Below are positions 13,403-21,868 of a stretch of 21,868 nucleotides of DNA, piece after piece. Position 1 is the stretch's first letter. Each line of letters opens with the position of its first letter. The position numbers and the translations under genes are program-made. Under the pieces are notes generated by a model. It searched no databases and was not told the DNA's origin. It saw nothing but the letters and a program-made list of their open reading frames with translations. The DNA comes from JAFGTP01 sp964498725 (GTDB lineage Bacteria > Fidelibacterota > UBA2242 > JAFGTP01), in NCBI GenBank assembly GCA_964498725.1, contig CAZCHS010000050.1, positions 1-21,868 of the forward strand. Reading direction: 5' to 3'.

Positions 13403-16018
13403 TTATTCTATTTCAAACTTCAATTCATTTCCATCATAATCAATTTCTATATGATCATTTTCCTTTAATTTTCCTGACAGGATCAACTCCGCCATGGGAT
13501 TCAGCAGCAATTTTTGAATATTCCGCTTAACCGGACGGGCGCCGTAAACCGGGTCCCAGCTGACTTTCGCCAGGTGTTTAACCGCTGCTTCAGATAGTGT
13601 CACATTAATATTCTGGTTAGCGGCAAGGCTTAAGAGATGTCTGAACTGAATTCTGACAATATCCTCAATTTCATGAGGAAGGAGCGGCGTAAATACAATG
13701 GTTTCATCAATACGGTTCAAAAATTCCGGCTTCAGATGGTCTTTCAACTCATTCATCACGGTTTTCTGAATAACATCATATTTTTCCGCGATATTTTCTT
13801 CTGTCAATTCTGAGGTTTGGCTGGTGATCAGGTGGGATCCAAGATTTGAGGTCATGATCAGAATTGTATTAGTGAAATCTACAACACGGCCTTTGCTGTC
13901 AGTCAGTCTGCCGTCATCAAGAACCTGCAGCAAAAGATTGAACACATCATAATGGGCTTTTTCAATCTCATCCAGCAAGATTACAGAATAGGGATGTCGG
14001 CGAATCGCTTCTGTTAATTGTCCGCCTTCATCATAGCCCACATACCCGGGAGGCGCGCCAATCAGTTTGGCTACAGCGTGACGCTCCATATACTCTGACA
14101 TATCAATGCGAACCAGCGCATTTTCATCACTGAACAGAAATTCTGCCAGAGCTTTAGCCAGTTCGGTTTTTCCGACGCCGGTGGACCCGGTAAAGATAAA
14201 GGATGCCAGCGGACGATTTCTGTCCTGCAGTCCGGCCCGTGCGCGGCGAACCGAATCTGCCACAGATTTGATAGCTTTGTCCTGTCCCACAACCCGTTCA
14301 TGCAGTTTACCTTCCAGTTGTAGCAGTATTTTCTTTTCACTTTCAATCAGTTTTTTAACTGGAATATGGGCCCATTTTGAAACGATTTCAGCAATATCTT
14401 CTTCGGTCACTTCTTCGCGAATATATTGCTTGTCCTTTTGCTTCTCTAACAATTCTTTATTTTTGTTCTCCAGGTCTTGTTGCAAACTGAGTAATTTTGA
14501 GTGTTTTAATTGCGCGACTTTTTCCCAGTCACCTTCCCGTTCAGCCTTTTCAGCCTGCTGTTTAGTTTCATCAATTTGTTTTTTTAGATTATTGACAATA
14601 TTAATGATTGTTTTTTCTTCTTCCCATTCCTGTCGAAGGGCGGCGGCTTGTTCTTTCAGGTTCGGCAGTTCCCTCTGAACTTCCTTATACCGTTCTTTTG
14701 ACTGTTTATGATCCTTTTCTTTTTTCAAGGCCCGTAGTGCGATCTCCATCTGATTGATTTTCCGCTGCAATTCATCCAGTTCCGCCGGTGTGGAATCCAC
14801 TTCCAATTTGAGACGGCTGGCGGCTTCGTCCATCAAATCGATCGCTTTATCGGGCAGAAACCGTTCACTGATATACCGGTCTGACAGCTCAACCGCGGCA
14901 ACAATCGCGCTGTCTTTGATGCTGATCCCGTGATGGATCTCATATTTTTCCTTGATACCCCGCAGAATTGCGATAGCGTCATCTACGGAAGGTTCATTGA
15001 TCTGTACCGGCTGGAAACGGCGTTCCAGGGCCTTATCTTTTTCAATATACTTCTGGTATTCATCAAAGGTCGTGGCGCCGATACAGCGTAATTCACCCCG
15101 CGCCAATGCCGGTTTTAAAAGATTGGAGGCATTCACAGCACCTTCGGCTGCCCCGGCTCCAACAACAGTATGAATTTCATCAATGAACAGAACAATGTTG
15201 TCATTGGATTCACCGACTTCTTTGATCACGGTTTTCAGCCGTTCTTCAAATTCACCGCGGAATTTTGCGCCGGCGATCAGCGCGCCCATATCAAGGGAGA
15301 GGATACGTTTGTTTTTGATGGTTTCCGGCACATCTCCCGATACAATTCGCAGTGCCAGACCTTCCGCGATAGCGGTTTTACCCACACCGGGATTTCCGAC
15401 GAGAACAGGATTGTTTTTCGTGCGCCGGGACAGGACTTGCAGGGTCCGGCGTATTTCTTCTTCACGGCCGATCACCGGATCCAGTTTGCCTTTTTTCGCC
15501 ATATCATTCAAGTCACGGCAATAGCGTTTAAGGGCTTGGTATTTGTCTTCCGGAGACTGATCGCTAATAGTCTGGGAGCCGCGAATTTCTTTGAGCGCAT
15601 TGAGCAGTGTATCTTCTTTAATACCATTTTCCCGGAACAACTGCTTTAATTCATTTTTCGCCTTATTTTCAAGTGCCAGTAAAAAATGTTCGGCACTGAT
15701 ATATTCGTCGCCAAAGTCCTCTGCCAATTTTGCAGCTTTGTCTAACACTTTTTCAGAGTCCTGTGACAAATAGGGTTGTCCGATACCACCGGAAATTTTG
15801 GGATATCTTTCCACCAGTTTATTTACGGCATTATTAAGAGTATCAATATTTCCGGTAATTTTTTTCAGAACCACCAGCCCGACATTATCTGCCACGGATA
15901 AAATACTGAGCAGTAAATGCTCCGGCTGGATCTGTTGTTGTGAGAGATTTTGCGCTGATTGAATCGCTTCTTTGACGATTTCCTGCGCTTTAATAGTCAG
16001 TTTATCAAAAGAAATCAT
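13403..16018 (-). CDS. clpB: ClpB protein disaggregase (HSP100)
   Basis: 871 residues. The N-domain has both Clp repeats. The first AAA+ ring has Walker A GNPGVGKT (208-215) and Walker B VLFIDEIH (276-283). A coiled-coil M-domain (about 405-530) is present and diagnostic of ClpB against ClpA/C, and the second AAA+ ring has GSTGVGKT (611-618) and LLDEIEKAH. With DnaK it rescues aggregated proteins after heat stress. The start is the ATG at 16018, where GGAGG sits 7 bases upstream and the family begins M-I-S-F-D-K-L-T. The in-frame extension to 16138 reads into the upstream gene and is rejected. It follows tamA by 19 bases, so it is probably the last gene of that operon; I saw no CIRCE element or heat-shock promoter before it. 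Confidence 0.97.
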   Translation of the reverse strand: MISFDKLTIKAQEIVKEAIQSAQNLSQQQIQPEHLLLSILSVADNVGLVVLKKITGNIDTLNNAVNKLVERYPKISGGIGQPYLSQDSEKVLDKAAKLAEDFGDEYISAEHFLLALENKAKNELKQLFRENGIKEDTLLNALKEIRGSQTISDQSPEDKYQALKRYCRDLNDMAKKGKLDPVIGREEEIRRTLQVLSRRTKNNPVLVGNPGVGKTAIAEGLALRIVSGDVPETIKNKRILSLDMGALIAGAKFRGEFEERLKTVIKEVGESNDNIVLFIDEIHTVVGAGAAEGAVNASNLLKPALARGELRCIGATTFDEYQKYIEKDKALERRFQPVQINEPSVDDAIAILRGIKEKYEIHHGISIKDSAIVAAVELSDRYISERFLPDKAIDLMDEAASRLKLEVDSTPAELDELQRKINQMEIALRALKKEKDHKQSKERYKEVQRELPNLKEQAAALRQEWEEEKTIINIVNNLKKQIDETKQQAEKAEREGDWEKVAQLKHSKLLSLQQDLENKNKELLEKQKDKQYIREEVTEEDIAEIVSKWAHIPVKKLIESEKKILLQLEGKLHERVVGQDKAIKSVADSVRRARAGLQDRNRPLASFIFTGSTGVGKTELAKALAEFLFSDENALVRIDMSEYMERHAVAKLIGAPPGYVGYDEGGQLTEAIRRHPYSVILLDEIEKAHYDVFNLLLQVLDDGRLTDSKGRVVDFTNTILIMTSNLGSHLITSQTSELTEENIAEKYDVIQKTVMNELKDHLKPEFLNRIDETIVFTPLLPHEIEDIVRIQFRHLLSLAANQNINVTLSEAAVKHLAKVSWDPVYGARPVKRNIQKLLLNPMAELILSGKLKENDHIEIDYDGNELKFEIE

Positions 16019-16037
16019 ATATTTTCCTCCACTTTTT

Positions 16038-17900
16038 TTAGAATGCATAGGATATCGCGAATTGCGGTACCCAGCGCTTTTCATCTTTGAATAAAGGCCT
16101 GGCAAGATCAACTCTTGCCGGCCCAAGTGGAGTGGCAACAGTCAGACCAAATCCAAAGTTCCATCTATATTGACTGTCACGGAGTGACTTAATGTCAGAA
16201 ACCAGGTTTCCGCCATCAAAAAATATTTCACCGCCAATGATCCAGTAGATGGGAAAACGGACTTCAAAATTTGTTAATACTTTCACCCGTTTTCTTTGCG
16301 CGATAATAGAACCGTCCTCACCCTTCTGGGATAAAAACATCAGGTTTTCCCAGCCACGCATACTATTAGCACCGCCGAGATAGTATTTTTCGTATTGCGG
16401 CGCTGAATTATCTGAGGCATAAGGAGCCAGATAACCAATTTTTGCACGATAAGCCAGAACGATTTTACGGAAAAACTGGAAGTATTCACTGTAGGAGGTT
16501 TCAAGTTTAAAATAATCTTCTGTACCTCCCAGAATGGAGCTTGTAATTTTTGCCGACACAGTAAGTAAATGTCCGTTGCTGGGAAACATAAAATCATTTC
16601 TGCGGTCACGATTGTAATCAAAAATAATGGCCCGTTCTTTTTCCCGTTCTATTTCCTGGAAAACAGTCGAATCAATACTTTCGAATTTGTTATCAATTTC
16701 ACTGAATTCAAACCCTGCTTTCATGTAATTCCGTTTATCGGGATTGATAATCAGCGACGTTTCCAATCCATATTTGGTGTATTCATACTGCTTCTGCTCC
16801 AAATCGTCGATAAATAACTTAATTAAACCGGTGGAGCGAAATCCAAAAGCCCAGGGTTCAATATAGCTGATGTCGGCATTGAAATCCGGGCGCCTGGTGA
16901 AATTGTAAGGGTTGACGCCGACTTCGGAACTGATACTGATCCCGCGGGCGCTATTGTTGATATTTTTATGCCGCCACAAACCGGAAACAATAAAGGTGGT
17001 GTTAACTTCGGTTCCCAGTCCTTCGCGCTGAACAATACCGGTATTGAATTCCCAATAACGCATATCCTGTTCACGAACATATACGATCAGGTCAATTTTA
17101 TTATCGGTGGTATCAATATCAGAATGGTTGATATTGACCGATGTAAATAAACCCAGGTTCAGGAGATATTTTTTGCTCCGTTCAATTTTTTTCTTTGAAT
17201 AGAGGTCATCATTACGAATGACCAACTCGCGTTTTATAACACTTGTTTTGACCAAATTATTGTTCTTGACTATAATATCATTGATCAGCATCGTGCGGCC
17301 TTCTCTTATATTAAGACGCATTGTTATCTTGTTATCATTAAAAATTAATGAATCGCGGATATAGGCAAAGGGCTTTCCATTGTTTTCATAATGTTCTTCT
17401 ACACGCTTGACCGCCTCTCTGACCTGTAAAGGATTATAAGGTTCTTCGATGTCCAGTTCAAGCCAGTCATGAATTTTTTCCTTTTCAAATAATTTGTTGC
17501 CGATGATCTTAATTTCCGATAGTAAGAACTGTTCGCCCTCATCAATGGTAAAAAAGATATCAACCTGCTGATCTTTGTCAATATATAAAGAATCTTCAAC
17601 AGCGCAATTTAGAAATCCGTTTTTTTGATAAAAGGTTTTGATGCGCAACCGGTCTGTTTTGATCATGGTACGGGACAACCGTTGTGTTGGGAAGAAATTT
17701 GACCTGGACAAACTGATGATCTTGGTGATTTCTTTATCATCAAACCGGCGATTGCCTTTTACAACAATTGAGTTAATGTTATATCGCTTTCCACCACTGA
17801 TCTGTCCATGGGACATATGCGGAAGAAGGAGAAGCAACAGCCATACTAACAGTTGCTTAGTAATGATGCCGGAATCTGTATTTAATTTGAAATAATCCAT
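16038..17900 (-). CDS. tamA: TamA-like Omp85 outer-membrane protein
   Basis: 620 residues. A signal-like segment KQLLVWLLLLLLPHMSHG lies at 15-32. Three POTRA domains follow at about 40-121, 124-200 and 203-277 (the second begins SEIKIIGNKLFEKEKI), then a 16-strand Omp85 barrel from about 280. The lid-loop signature YYLGGANSMRGWE (507-517) carries the R-G-W form of the conserved R-G-x motif. The chain ends in F, as outer-membrane barrels do. Three POTRAs and a TamB neighbour mark it as TamA rather than BamA, which has five. The start at 17900 is preferred; an upstream ATG at 17957 adds an unlikely 19 residues. It overlaps tamB by 44 bases and has no clear ribosome-binding site, which suggests coupling. 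With TamB it is thought to help barrel assembly or phospholipid movement to the outer membrane. Confidence 0.9.
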   Translation of the reverse strand: MDYFKLNTDSGIITKQLLVWLLLLLLPHMSHGQISGGKRYNINSIVVKGNRRFDDKEITKIISLSRSNFFPTQRLSRTMIKTDRLRIKTFYQKNGFLNCAVEDSLYIDKDQQVDIFFTIDEGEQFLLSEIKIIGNKLFEKEKIHDWLELDIEEPYNPLQVREAVKRVEEHYENNGKPFAYIRDSLIFNDNKITMRLNIREGRTMLINDIIVKNNNLVKTSVIKRELVIRNDDLYSKKKIERSKKYLLNLGLFTSVNINHSDIDTTDNKIDLIVYVREQDMRYWEFNTGIVQREGLGTEVNTTFIVSGLWRHKNINNSARGISISSEVGVNPYNFTRRPDFNADISYIEPWAFGFRSTGLIKLFIDDLEQKQYEYTKYGLETSLIINPDKRNYMKAGFEFSEIDNKFESIDSTVFQEIEREKERAIIFDYNRDRRNDFMFPSNGHLLTVSAKITSSILGGTEDYFKLETSYSEYFQFFRKIVLAYRAKIGYLAPYASDNSAPQYEKYYLGGANSMRGWENLMFLSQKGEDGSIIAQRKRVKVLTNFEVRFPIYWIIGGEIFFDGGNLVSDIKSLRDSQYRWNFGFGLTVATPLGPARVDLARPLFKDEKRWVPQFAISYAF

Positions 17901-20900
17901 TATTATCGATTTGTCCACTGATTGATTTCTTTCTGTCAATTCTATAGCGCAGGCCATAGGAACTTTTGGGATTTAATTTATCAAAATCTTTTTCATAAGT
18001 TACATAAAGTTTAGTGGTAATTCTTCTCCCCATCATAATACTGATCTGGGTGTCCAGTCCTTCAAAAATATTTCCATCTGCTCTTAACTGGAATTCATCC
18101 AGTCCGCTGACCTTACTGATCTGCCGCTCTAATTGCCGCTGCAAATAAGCGCCGGCATAATCATAAACATTTTCTTTTAAAGTTGCTTCTTCGCCATCGT
18201 ATGTATAAGTAAGAATTCGTAAAATATCACTCTGGGAATACTGTGTTGATTCAAACCGCAGATTTGGCTTTTCAAAATCTCCGGTGAGGTAAACCGTGAC
18301 CAGTTCATCATCCGGCGGTTGAGCACCTATAGCTGGATTTTCTGTTTGTTCACGAGAGATACCGGAAAGGTCCAGTTTCGCCTGTAAATCCAGAGTGGGA
18401 TTCAATTCCTGAGGAAGAAACAGAATATTACCCTGCAAATCTTTCAATTCCCAGTTGAGATAGTATAAAGACCCATTTAGAATATTGAAGTCACCACTGA
18501 TCTCAATGTCTCTATTTCCGGACTTAAATAACCACCCTTCGCCTTCCAGTTCGCAATCCAATTTACTGTTGCGAATATAAAAATTTCCCGGTGAAATAAT
18601 GTGAATATTGATTTCTGTATGGACAGCTCCTTCTTCAGGTTCAACATAGGTTTCTCCGGAAGAAGTTAATTCATTACGAATGACGAAATTTTTCATCAAA
18701 ATATCACCATCGACGTTTATCGTGTCCCGTCCGGTAATTGACATTTCAATGTCAGCAACCCCTTCCTGGTCGCCAAGAGGGGTTCTGATATAGGCATCTT
18801 TCCCGGTAAATGTGATATCAATATCTGGTTTTGGTAATGAATTCAGGTCAACTGTTCCGGCAATTGTTATATTGGGCTTATCGGGGTTGATCAGGTTTTT
18901 AGTGAAAAACCGCTTAATGACATTGGCAAAACCCGATTTAATTTTGGCCATGCTCTCACTTTTCATCTGTCCTTTAAAATTCTCGAATTTAAGGATGTTA
19001 TTTTCCAGATTAGCCTCGCCAGTCAGGTCATAAATCGGATTTTCCAGGGCGGTCAGGATTACTTTACCATTATCAATAAAAAAATTCCCCCTGGTTACCG
19101 GATCATTGGATTTGCCCCGGATTTTCAGAGTAACGGCCATATTGCCCTCCAGGGATTGAATATCTTCAATATATGCGGGAAGTGCGGGTATAGAGGTCAT
19201 TTCCGAATTAAGATCGATATTCAGGTCACGGCTCTCATCAAGTGCCAATATTCCATCCAACAAGGCCATCTTTAACGGCAGACTGCCTTGCCCATAATAA
19301 GAGCCGGCGTCATCAACCAGGTAAAAATTATTTAATTGGGCGGTTGAATTTTCAATATTGGTGTTGATACGTAAACTTTTTGCTGTAACCTTATCAAATA
19401 CAGGCTGCAGAATAAAGAAAGAGGCATCAATATCAGGTTTATGAATTGTATTGGAAAAAGTAAAATCCCCCAGCAGACTCCCGCCTAATTTTGTATTATA
19501 CAATACATAAGTATTTAAAATTGACAGATCAAAATTATCAAAATCAAAATGCATATCTATCGTGCTTGTCGTATCTATGAATTTTTCACCTTTTTCAGTG
19601 GGAAAATTACAGGAAAAATCCCCTTTGGCGGTTAACTCTCCCGAGGCTGAATCCGACAGGGATATTTCAGTAACAAAAATTTTTTCATTGCGCAGGGATA
19701 AATCGCAAATAAAGCGGCTAAAATAATCATCCCGGTAAGAAATCTTTTTACCCTCAATATCAATATCAATTTCCTGGTTTTCCTCACTGGAATTGTAATC
19801 AAAGTTTCCCGATAAACGTCCGTAAAGATGGTGCTTTTCCGGAATAAAATCATTTAATGCGATGAGGTCAAAATTTTGGACTTTTATATTGGCAAATTTT
19901 AGCTGATTATCCTCCATTTGACCATCGACTTCAATATCACTGCCATTAACCGACAGATTTATTTCCTCAAATCCAACCGTATTGTCCTGCAATGTGACGA
20001 CAATCGGTTCCAGGATATGAAATTCAGTGGTCTTTAAGGTTCCCTCCAATTGATCCACAATAAAGGTTTCAAAGCTGATAATTGTTCCGTTTACATCCAG
20101 TTTGAATTCTTCACCCCTGATATCAAGACTCTTGATCCTTGTTGTATCATTACTAAAAGACATATCCAGATTAAGCAATGGAAGAGGTGCATCAATAAAC
20201 TTGGAGCGCCCGTTTTTGGCATTCATAACTAAACTGCCGGACCGGTTTTGGGCCAGATTGACCAGTCCGAAATTAAGGTTGCTCTCCCCGAAGAATATTT
20301 CAGGTATGCCGATTTTATTCGCGGTTAATTGCCCGTTAAGGTTGGGATTATTGAGGTCCCCATGGGCAAATATTTTACCAATAACTTCACCTTGCAGTTC
20401 CGGCGATTTTGCAAGAGGCGCAAAAATGCTGAGCTTTGGCGCGTCTACTTCACACACCAGATCAATTTGTTGGCTGTTAAAATCAGTGTTTCCGGTTATG
20501 CGCAAAATATTATTATCCAGTTTGCACAGGATCGTGTCGAGTATATTCAGCCGGTTGTTTTCGTATACAATGCTGCCCTGAATTTTATTGATATCCAAGG
20601 GAGCGACATCGGTATCAAAAAAATCAATATTGGCGGTGATCTTTTCCGGAGCACCGAATGAGCCGCGGATCGAAAAGTTTGTGGTGCCGGTCAATTTTGT
20701 TGGTGTATTGACAATATTCCACTTTTGTAGATCCAGACCGCTGACTTTTAAATTTCCGGTATAATTTTTTGAATGGAGAGTGTTGAAATCTATTTTTACT
20801 TGTTCCTGACCGGCGGTAAACCGGAATTCATCAAGATCAAAAAGCCCGTCAGCCAGGTGCGCGTTAAAAATTCCCCGGCTGATTTCATTGTCGCGCAGAA

Positions 20901-21759
20901 TTCCGTGGAAAATCCCCGCAAATTCAGTGTGATCAGCAAGGTTAATTTTTCCTTCTATATCTAAGAAATCATTTTCAGAAAACTCTTCCTTTTGTTCGGG
21001 TAAATAATACTGTGGTTTAAGATTGTTTACACTGAATTGAACATGATTGGCCGAATCTTTTGGAAAATTCAATTCCCCGGTAATTGTTGTCTCGTAATTA
21101 TACAATTTAATATCCCGAATGAAAAAACCATTGTCACTATTAGTCAGGTTAGTGGTTGATAATGTAACCGTATTGAGCCGGTCATTAATAAAAACCCGGG
21201 CAGTATCAAGATCAATGGAAAGAGAATTCTGCTGAAAAGCTAAGTCTCCGAATAATAGATTGATATTAAATGGATTACCGGCATGAATATAGGTGAAGTC
21301 CGTAATACCAAAGTTTGTTGCCCAGATTTTCGGTTTGCGAATCGATGCTTCAGTGGCGGTTTCGGATTTTTCTTCATCTGTTTTAAACCTTTCGGTCAGA
21401 CTGTCGATGGCTGAAGGAAAAGCAATGGAGCCGCCGTCTATTTCAATACCGGTGATTTCCGGCCGGCTGGAAAAAAAAGTATGCAGCCGGTAAGAGATAT
21501 ACAAATTTTCTGCATGAATAAGGGTATTATCTGCGGTAGTCTGCAATTTAAAATTGACAAATTCAAGGTTCCGTAAAACATTGCCTTCCAGACTGTCTAC
21601 GGAGATTTGTAAGCCGCGGTTTTTCAATACACGGCTGTTGACAAAACCGAGCATCGGTTTTTTCCATAATGAGCTATTGAAAACTATAAAGATAAGCGTA
21701 CTAAGCAGAAAGAATAGTAAGATCGGGATCAACAGCGCTATTTTCACTCGTTTTTTCAT
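17857..21759 (-). CDS. tamB: TamB-like (DUF490) AsmA-type intermembrane protein
   Basis: 1300 residues, close to E. coli TamB. An N-terminal signal anchor (residues 5-28, VKIALLIPILLFFLLSTLIFI) is followed by a very long run of beta-strand repeats, the hydrophobic groove of the bridge-like lipid-transfer family. The C-terminal conserved TamB domain is visible: L-R-I-L-T-Y-T-Y-D, AYLQRQLERQISKVSGLDEFQL, M-M-G-R-R-I-T-T-K-L-Y-V-T-Y-E-K-D, and S-Y-G-L-R-Y-R-I-D-R-K-K-S-I-S-G-Q-I-D. The protein ends ...KYRFRHHY. Inner-membrane anchored and spanning the periplasm, it pairs with TamA at the outer membrane. The ATG at 21759 gives a normal anchor. There is no Shine-Dalgarno (TTTTCCCC precedes it). 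In E. coli tamA comes first; here tamB is upstream. Confidence 0.93.
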   Translation of the reverse strand: MKKRVKIALLIPILLFFLLSTLIFIVFNSSLWKKPMLGFVNSRVLKNRGLQISVDSLEGNVLRNLEFVNFKLQTTADNTLIHAENLYISYRLHTFFSSRPEITGIEIDGGSIAFPSAIDSLTERFKTDEEKSETATEASIRKPKIWATNFGITDFTYIHAGNPFNINLLFGDLAFQQNSLSIDLDTARVFINDRLNTVTLSTTNLTNSDNGFFIRDIKLYNYETTITGELNFPKDSANHVQFSVNNLKPQYYLPEQKEEFSENDFLDIEGKINLADHTEFAGIFHGILRDNEISRGIFNAHLADGLFDLDEFRFTAGQEQVKIDFNTLHSKNYTGNLKVSGLDLQKWNIVNTPTKLTGTTNFSIRGSFGAPEKITANIDFFDTDVAPLDINKIQGSIVYENNRLNILDTILCKLDNNILRITGNTDFNSQQIDLVCEVDAPKLSIFAPLAKSPELQGEVIGKIFAHGDLNNPNLNGQLTANKIGIPEIFFGESNLNFGLVNLAQNRSGSLVMNAKNGRSKFIDAPLPLLNLDMSFSNDTTRIKSLDIRGEEFKLDVNGTIISFETFIVDQLEGTLKTTEFHILEPIVVTLQDNTVGFEEINLSVNGSDIEVDGQMEDNQLKFANIKVQNFDLIALNDFIPEKHHLYGRLSGNFDYNSSEENQEIDIDIEGKKISYRDDYFSRFICDLSLRNEKIFVTEISLSDSASGELTAKGDFSCNFPTEKGEKFIDTTSTIDMHFDFDNFDLSILNTYVLYNTKLGGSLLGDFTFSNTIHKPDIDASFFILQPVFDKVTAKSLRINTNIENSTAQLNNFYLVDDAGSYYGQGSLPLKMALLDGILALDESRDLNIDLNSEMTSIPALPAYIEDIQSLEGNMAVTLKIRGKSNDPVTRGNFFIDNGKVILTALENPIYDLTGEANLENNILKFENFKGQMKSESMAKIKSGFANVIKRFFTKNLINPDKPNITIAGTVDLNSLPKPDIDITFTGKDAYIRTPLGDQEGVADIEMSITGRDTINVDGDILMKNFVIRNELTSSGETYVEPEEGAVHTEINIHIISPGNFYIRNSKLDCELEGEGWLFKSGNRDIEISGDFNILNGSLYYLNWELKDLQGNILFLPQELNPTLDLQAKLDLSGISREQTENPAIGAQPPDDELVTVYLTGDFEKPNLRFESTQYSQSDILRILTYTYDGEEATLKENVYDYAGAYLQRQLERQISKVSGLDEFQLRADGNIFEGLDTQISIMMGRRITTKLYVTYEKDFDKLNPKSSYGLRYRIDRKKSISGQIDNNGLFQIKYRFRHHY

Positions 21760-21768
21760 AATAGGGGA

Positions 21769-21797
21769 AAATTACTTATGATTAACATAAACATCAA
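21769..21797 (-). promoter_or_regulatory. Candidate tamB promoter, possibly leaderless
   Basis: On the minus strand: TTGATG (21797-21792), a 17-base spacer and TAATTT (21774-21769), with the ATG only 9 bases after the -10 box and no Shine-Dalgarno. This is the same geometry as at lepA. Match to consensus only. Confidence 0.4.
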
Positions 21798-21822
21798 ATT
21801 TTCTTTTCAGTAATTTAACCTC

Positions 21823-21859
21823 CATTATTCATATAAATATGAACAATGCCCGCTTCGCG
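21823..21859 (+). repeat. Hairpin-plus-tail repeat, copy 2
   Basis: Arm CATTATTCATA (21823-21833), loop TAAA, arm TATGAACAATG (21838-21848; one mismatch), tail CCCGCTTCGCG (21849-21859). It agrees with the copy at 1506-1542 at 32 of 37 positions, in the same orientation. It lies just upstream of the tamB promoter candidate on the other strand. The window ends nine bases later, so its right neighbour is not visible. Confidence 0.65.
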
Positions 21860-21868
21860 CCGATACGT

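Noticed and set aside
14106..15649. Long plus-strand ORFs opposite clpB (up to 190 codons)
   Set aside because: The reading frames mirror ClpB coding constraints; their serine- and phenylalanine-rich products resemble no family.
16019..16138. An in-frame extension of clpB by 40 residues
   Set aside because: It overlaps the 3' end of tamA, lacks homology to ClpB N-termini, and a GGAGG site precedes the ATG at 16018.
17901..17957. An upstream ATG for tamA adding 19 residues
   Set aside because: No ribosome-binding site, deeper overlap with tamB, and it pushes the signal segment too far from the N-terminus.
20050..20661. Plus-strand ORFs opposite tamB
   Set aside because: They lie wholly inside the tamB coding region without homology or start signals.
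1..21868. CRISPR array, tRNA, rRNA, insertion sequence or prophage
   Set aside because: No regularly spaced direct repeats, cloverleaf-like sequence, transposase, integrase or phage protein was seen.

Overview
This window is a stretch of ordinary bacterial chromosome, not a mobile or defence island. The organism is Gram-negative (diderm): it encodes an Omp85/TamA outer-membrane barrel with its TamB partner, an outer-membrane-type lipoprotein, and several proteins with Sec signal peptides. The DNA is moderately AT-rich by eye. The MoxR/DUF58/BatD cluster, the TamB-TamA pair and the general style of the proteins fit a lineage around the FCB superphylum (Bacteroidota, Calditrichota, Marinimicrobia and similar). 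That is a low-confidence inference: no rRNA or clade-specific marker is present. Shine-Dalgarno sequences are common, unlike in typical Bacteroidota.

Layout. (1) 183-6173, plus strand: nagA (amino-sugar catabolism) stands alone, then an intergenic region with a hairpin repeat leads into a tight run of lepA, a CPBP membrane protease, a SAM methyltransferase, a VOC protein with a C-terminal helix-turn-helix-like tail, and a stand-alone E2-type acyltransferase that starts at a TTG overlapping the VOC stop. A strong hairpin at 6190-6214 closes this run. (2) 6259-11594, minus strand: an exported Bcp-like peroxiredoxin with its own promoter, and upstream of it a five-gene operon read as TPR lipoprotein, moxR, DUF58, BatD-like, prs (PRPP synthetase). 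This is a reduced Bat/MoxR stress operon without its von Willebrand BatA/BatB genes and with prs joined to its end. (3) 11957-13335, plus strand: an exported formylglycine-generating-enzyme-like protein lacking one of the two catalytic cysteines, then a ParE/RelE-type toxin-antitoxin pair. (4) 13403-21759, minus strand: tamB, tamA and clpB in transcription order, with tamB and tamA overlapping by 44 bases and a terminator after clpB.

The regions are linked mainly by envelope and protein homeostasis: TamA/TamB for outer-membrane assembly or lipid transport, ClpB for disaggregation, MoxR/DUF58/BatD for chaperone-like envelope stress tolerance, and LepA for ribosome quality. No CRISPR array, tRNA, rRNA, insertion sequence or prophage was seen.

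The least explained signals are intergenic: a 37-base hairpin-plus-tail repeat present twice in the same orientation (1506-1542 and 21823-21859), a triple decamer repeat (6221-6250), a near-perfect 31-base palindrome (7022-7052), and promoter-like elements placed so close to the lepA and tamB start codons that both messages may be leaderless. I did not find a clearly new multi-gene system.
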